A stretch of 64,000 nucleotides of DNA from NCBI RefSeq assembly GCF_021044585.1, contig NZ_CP087998.1, positions 992,001 through 1,056,000 of the forward strand. Direction: 5' to 3'. The stretch is from Sulfurimonas sp. HSL-3221. Lineage in GTDB: Bacteria > Campylobacterota > Campylobacteria > Campylobacterales > Sulfurimonadaceae. Both the position numbers and the translations under genes were made by a program. The notes beneath the pieces are model-generated. The model was not told the origin of the DNA. It made no database searches and saw only the letters and a program-made list of their open reading frames with translations. The stretch's first letter is position 1. Each line of letters starts with the position of its first letter. Below, piece after piece: positions 60,960 through 64,000 of the stretch.

Positions 60960-61416
60960 AGCGCGCGTAGGGGAGGGTGCGCAGGTTGGAGTTGTAGTAG
61001 CGCCTGTCGTCGGTGACCTCGCGGGTCACCCAGGGTGGCAGGGCGAAGGTTTCGTCTGCGCTTTGCAGTTCGATCTCTGCCAGGTAGAGCCCCTCGTTTT
61101 CCCCCTCGAAGATATCGACTTCCCACAGATGCCCCTCGTAGAGGAGCTCGTAGCGTTTTTTTTCGATCAGCGGCGCGGCGCAGAGTTCTTGCAGCATCGC
61201 GACGGCATCATCAGCGGGGATCTCGTATTCGAATTCGCTCCGAACGATGCCCGCTCTTTTGCCTTTGAGGGTCAGGAACGCTTTCGCGTTCTTTGTGCGG
61301 ACCCTGACGGTCACGCCTTCGGCGGGGATGTATCCCTGCGTGATGACAAGGGGGGCGGGCAGCTCGGGAAGCAGCGCGGGGTCAATGAGAAATTTGCGTT
61401 CGATTTCGATGGCCAT
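60943..61416 (-). CDS. CYTH-domain protein (triphosphate tunnel type)
   Basis: 157-aa beta-barrel protein. The ExExK motif EIERKFLID is at residues 4-8, followed by VTVRVRTKNAKAFLTLKGKRAG and WEVDIFEGENEGLYLAEIEL, the charged tunnel strands. Members are inorganic triphosphatases or adenylate/thiamine-triphosphate enzymes; small ones are most often tripolyphosphatases. A TACAAT (61422-61427) ends 5 nt before the ATG without a ribosome site. Confidence 0.9.
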   Translation of the reverse strand: MAIEIERKFLIDPALLPELPAPLVITQGYIPAEGVTVRVRTKNAKAFLTLKGKRAGIVRSEFEYEIPADDAVAMLQELCAAPLIEKKRYELLYEGHLWEVDIFEGENEGLYLAEIELQSADETFALPPWVTREVTDDRRYYNSNLRTLPYARFRNEA

Positions 61417-61421
61417 GGGGT

Positions 61422-61427
61422 ATTGTA
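61422..61427 (-). promoter_or_regulatory. -10 box (TACAAT) 5 nt before the CYTH start codon
   Basis: TACAAT on the minus strand; only ACCCC separates it from the ATG at 61416. Confidence 0.45.
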
Positions 61428-61432
61428 GCGCA

Positions 61433-61467
61433 GAAAAAAGAGGAAAGGGCGCCGGGAGCTTCCCGGC
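61433..61467 (-). terminator. Intrinsic terminator of the 30-aa gene
   Basis: On the minus strand GCCGGGA and TCCCGGC form a 7-bp stem around a 3-nt loop, followed by a T-rich tail containing TTTTTT, 11 nt past the microprotein stop. Confidence 0.6.
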
Positions 61468-61477
61468 AGGAAAGCTG

Positions 61478-61570
61478 TTAGTGCTTGCGATCGCCGGTGT
61501 TGTGATAGAAATACATGCTGTATCCGATCACTGCGACGCTCGGATAAAAGATGCCAAGCAGTTCGATCAT
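61478..61570 (-). CDS. 30-aa single-helix membrane microprotein
   Basis: Read from the sequence: 30 codons, ATG at 61570, TAA at 61478-61480. The product begins MIELLGIFYPSVAVIGYSM and ends HNTGDRKH, one hydrophobic helix of about 20 residues with a polar, basic C-terminus. AAGGAG is placed 6 nt before the ATG, and an intrinsic terminator follows, both strong support for a real gene. Its size and layout recall CydX/CcoQ-like or other respiratory small subunits, but no homology is recognised. Confidence 0.65.
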   Translation of the reverse strand: MIELLGIFYPSVAVIGYSMYFYHNTGDRKH

Positions 61571-61578
61571 TGTTCACT

Positions 61579-61592
61579 CCTTATTAATAAGG
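61579..61592. promoter_or_regulatory. Perfect 14-bp palindrome over the microprotein ribosome site
   Basis: CCTTATTAATAAGG is perfectly self-complementary and includes the AAGG of the minus-strand Shine-Dalgarno sequence. It could be an operator or an RNA hairpin that hides the ribosome site. Confidence 0.5.
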
Positions 61593-61684
61593 GGCGTATG
61601 CTAGCGAAAAAAGTAGCTCTTTTTCCATTCAAAAGAATTGAATAAAAAGAGCAGTTTTTTTCATGATTGTCGGCACCCCGCCGG

Positions 61685-62233
61685 TCAGGGCGCTTTACGC
61701 TTTTGGGGGAACGTTTTGAGGCTCTCGTCGACGACCTCGTTGATGTAGGCCGTCCGCTCTTCGGGGGTGTCGAAGCTCTTGAGACGGTCGGTCGTGGCGG
61801 CCCGCCAGAAGATCTTGTTCCCGTCGGGGTTGAGGGCGTCGATGATGATCTGGGCCTCGTCATATTCGTACTCGCGCTGGATCGGCACCGTCATGGACGC
61901 CCCGTACCCGTAACCGTAATAGGGGAAGAAGCCGACCATCTGGAAATCGGTCGTGACCTCTCTTCTGGTGGTTACGTCGGTATGGAAGATGAGGATGAAA
62001 TCCGCCTCATCCTTGGCGACGGCTGTGTAGCCTTTGCGGGTCATACCGGCGGTGATCGCCTCGGCGATGCGGCTCTGTGTGAGGGTCGTCACCCCCTCTT
62101 TACGGGGATAGACGACGGCAAAGCGTTCCAGGGGCGTGAAATCGAACTTGGGATCGTAATCGCTTTGAATCTGCAGGCTGGAGCACCCCGAAAGCAGCAA
62201 TAGCAGTGCGATAGAGAGTATACGGATGAACAT
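61685..62233 (-). CDS. DUF4136 lipoprotein
   Basis: 182 aa with a lipobox LLLLLSGC; Cys18 would be lipidated. SDYDPKFDFTPLERFAVVYP, the AITAGMTRKGYTAV helix and DFILIFHTDV are DUF4136 markers; a YYGYGYGA segment is typical of this group. ATG 62233 was chosen since GAAGGAG precedes it and the lipobox needs it; upstream in-frame codons are not part of the protein. Function unknown. Confidence 0.85.
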   Translation of the reverse strand: MFIRILSIALLLLLSGCSSLQIQSDYDPKFDFTPLERFAVVYPRKEGVTTLTQSRIAEAITAGMTRKGYTAVAKDEADFILIFHTDVTTRREVTTDFQMVGFFPYYGYGYGASMTVPIQREYEYDEAQIIIDALNPDGNKIFWRAATTDRLKSFDTPEERTAYINEVVDESLKTFPQKRKAP

Positions 62234-62306
62234 GACAGCTCCTTCGAGATCATGGTTGACGTTGTATATGCATATATTGTAGCAGGGCTCCGGTAACAGA
62301 ATACGG

Positions 62307-62312
62307 TACACT
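62307..62312 (+). promoter_or_regulatory. Possible -10 box (TACACT) before the isomerase gene
   Basis: TACACT ends 8 nt before ATG 62321, and no ribosome site is visible between them. A second TACACT overlaps the spacer, so the true -10 is uncertain. Confidence 0.35.
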
Positions 62313-62320
62313 TACACTCA

Positions 62321-64000
62321 ATGAAACCGATACTCTACACTTCGATCATCCTGCTGCTCATGGCGCTGGGCGGCTGTGCGCCGAAACCCGTTCCCCCTGT
62401 TGCCGTTGCCGTTTCGGAGCGTACCATCGACTATACCAAAGAGGTTCGCCCCATTCTAGACCGCCGCTGCGTGGTCTGCCATTCGTGCTACAACGCCCCC
62501 TGCCAGCTGAAACTGAGCGCTTTCGAAGGGCTTGAACGCGGAGCGACGAAGATGGCCGTTTACGACGCCGAAAGGCTCGGCGCCGCCCATCCGACCCGCC
62601 TCTTCGTCGATGCGGACACTGCCGATCAGTGGCACGACAGGTACGACTTCTACTCGGTGACGGCCAACACCGCTTCGGGCCGTTTCAATGACTCAACACT
62701 GGTCAGCCTGCTCGAGGCCAAGCGGCAACTGCCTCATAGCGCCGGGGAGTACCGGCCGGAATCCGACGAACTCACCTGCCCGCGAGACCACGACGAACTC
62801 GAAGAGTACCTGGATGAATACCCGGAGCGCGGGATGCCCTACGGCTTCCCGCCACTGACGAATACAGAGATGACGACGCTGGCCCAGTGGGCGCAGCAGG
62901 GGGCCAGGGGGCCGGGCAGCGAGGAGCAGCGGCGGATGAACGCCCCCGCGGAAGCCGACAGGAGTGCGCTGGAAACCTGGGAAGCTTTCTTGAACATGCC
63001 GGATGCCAAACACGCCATGACGGCCCGTTACCTCTATGAACACCTCTACCTGGCCCATATCCGTTTCGCGACCCCGGACGGCGCTTTTTATGAACTGGTG
63101 CGCTCCGAAACGGCTGCGCCGTCTGCGATCAAGATCATCCCTACGATAAGGCCCTACGACGATCCGGGCAAGGACGCGTTTTATTACCGGTTCCGCCGGA
63201 TCACATCGACGCTGGTGCACAAGACGCACATGGTGTTTACGCTCGATGCGGCCCAGCTGGCGCGCGTTGAAAAGGACTTCATCGAGGCCCCCTGGAACGA
63301 GACGCCGCATCTGATGGGGTACGGTGCGAAACAGTCGGCCAACCCCTTCGCGACCTTCGCCCAGATCCCAGCCGCGGCGCGGTACGCCTTTTTGCTTGAC
63401 AACAGCGAATACATCGTCCGCACCTTTATCCGCGGCCCGGTCTGCAAAGGGCAGGTGGCGCTGAACGTGATCAACGATCATTTCTGGGTCATGTTCCTCG
63501 ACCCCAAATATGATTTGAGCCTGCACTACCCGAACCTGCTGCGCTTCAACGAGAAACAGCTCTCCGTGCCGGACGAACAGGGGAGCGATTTCCCGGCTTA
63601 CCACTCCCTCAGCGACAAATATATCGAGCATGCGATCGACTACTATAAAGCCCGGGCGGATTTCTATTCGCTCATCTATACGGAGGGGCTGGGGTATGAC
63701 GCGATCTGGAAGGGAGAAGAGGCCGATGACGCGCCGCTGCTCACGGTCTACCGCCACTTCGACAGCGCCTCGGTCCATAAAGGAGCCCTCGGCGATCTGC
63801 CCAAAACCCTCTGGGTCATCGACTATCCGCTTTTCGAACGCATCTACTACGCCCTGGTCGCGGGATTTGACGTCTTCGGTAATGTCGGGCACCAGACCAA
63901 CGTCCGCCGCTATATGGACCGGCTGCGCGTGGAGGGGGAGAGCAACTACATCGACTTTATGCCTGCGGATGTCCGGAACAAGCTTTTCGACGCGTGGAAC
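62321..64000 (+). CDS. cti: Fatty acid cis/trans isomerase, 3' end outside the window
   Basis: 560 codons are present with no stop before the window ends; family length is about 750-800 aa. A lipobox-like start (LMALGGC) is followed by haem c motif RCVVCHSC near residue 50 and the signature APCQLKLSAFEGLERGATK. RLGAAHPTRLFVDADTADQW and the later LWVIDYPLFERIYYALVAGFDVFG are also typical of Cti. The enzyme converts cis- to trans-unsaturated phospholipid acyl chains in the periplasm, stiffening the membrane under solvent, heat or other stress. It is known mainly from Pseudomonas, Vibrio and methylotrophs. Confidence 0.88.
   Translation, partial: MKPILYTSIILLLMALGGCAPKPVPPVAVAVSERTIDYTKEVRPILDRRCVVCHSCYNAPCQLKLSAFEGLERGATKMAVYDAERLGAAHPTRLFVDADTADQWHDRYDFYSVTANTASGRFNDSTLVSLLEAKRQLPHSAGEYRPESDELTCPRDHDELEEYLDEYPERGMPYGFPPLTNTEMTTLAQWAQQGARGPGSEEQRRMNAPAEADRSALETWEAFLNMPDAKHAMTARYLYEHLYLAHIRFATPDGAFYELVRSETAAPSAIKIIPTIRPYDDPGKDAFYYRFRRITSTLVHKTHMVFTLDAAQLARVEKDFIEAPWNETPHLMGYGAKQSANPFATFAQIPAAARYAFLLDNSEYIVRTFIRGPVCKGQVALNVINDHFWVMFLDPKYDLSLHYPNLLRFNEKQLSVPDEQGSDFPAYHSLSDKYIEHAIDYYKARADFYSLIYTEGLGYDAIWKGEEADDAPLLTVYRHFDSASVHKGALGDLPKTLWVIDYPLFERIYYALVAGFDVFGNVGHQTNVRRYMDRLRVEGESNYIDFMPADVRNKLFDAWN

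Overview
The window is a gene-dense chromosomal segment with about 75 protein genes. No rRNA, tRNA, CRISPR array or prophage was recognised. Gene content points to a Campylobacterota bacterium of the Sulfurimonas/Sulfuricurvum type. The evidence is a futalosine-pathway deaminase for menaquinone, a TIGR02757-family protein, a short HisG, biosynthetic arginine decarboxylase, an NDH-2-like enzyme, and a large periplasmic polysulfide/thiosulfate-reductase-like molybdoenzyme with NrfD and TorD partners. The G+C content looks well above 50% by eye, which is high for this phylum. The genus is an inference.

Layout. 1-4.5 kb: a c-type cytochrome, a 63-aa peptide followed by a hairpin and a radical SAM/SPASM enzyme (a RiPP-like pair), a PEBP protein, a DUF2238 membrane protein and a PAS-GGDEF diguanylate cyclase. 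4.7-9.1 kb: coaX-hisG-methyltransferase, an outer-membrane-type protein, and a ferritin-like plus IscU-like pair. 9.2-15.1 kb: a YgiQ-type radical SAM protein, then two related histidine-kinase-like proteins that lack the phosphoacceptor histidine. 15.1-22.3 kb: an S4 protein, trpD, tsaE, lptB, a TIGR02757 protein, a 66-aa histone-H1-like basic protein facing a small HTH-like gene, a CoA-binding protein, ilvA and Ppx/GppA. 22.3-26.9 kb: an ilv leader carrying a 269-bp inverted-repeat element, then ilvB-ilvN and two tandem lpxD genes. 27-36.8 kb, mostly minus strand: aspC, VanZ, cysE, speA, hisS-tmk-coaD-ubiX, a PAS protein, sppA and aminofutalosine deaminase. 36.9-43.1 kb: aroQ, folK, flhG, a FliM-tip-like protein, a cupin, aroK, a thioredoxin-like protein, NDH-2 and hisD. 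43.4-51.5 kb: the molybdoenzyme operon (Fe-S subunit, NrfD, catalytic subunit, TorD, ferredoxin, an AroE-like protein, an unknown). 51.5-55.9 kb: a CigR-like protein and the batABCD stress operon. 55.9-64 kb: CHAD and CYTH proteins, an EEP nuclease, an M3 peptidase, a YceI-like protein, DUF502, a 30-aa microprotein, a DUF4136 lipoprotein, and the first 560 codons of a haem-c fatty-acid cis/trans isomerase that runs off the window.

The least ordinary parts are the peptide/SPASM pair at 651-1977, the His-less hybrid kinase pair at 10942-15082, the putative MITE in the ilv leader, the catalytically eroded AroE-like gene inside the molybdoenzyme operon, an IscU-like protein lacking its first cluster cysteine, the Lys/Ala histone-like gene with its palindromic intergenic region, and several genes whose -10 box lies only 5-8 nt before the start codon, which suggests leaderless mRNAs.
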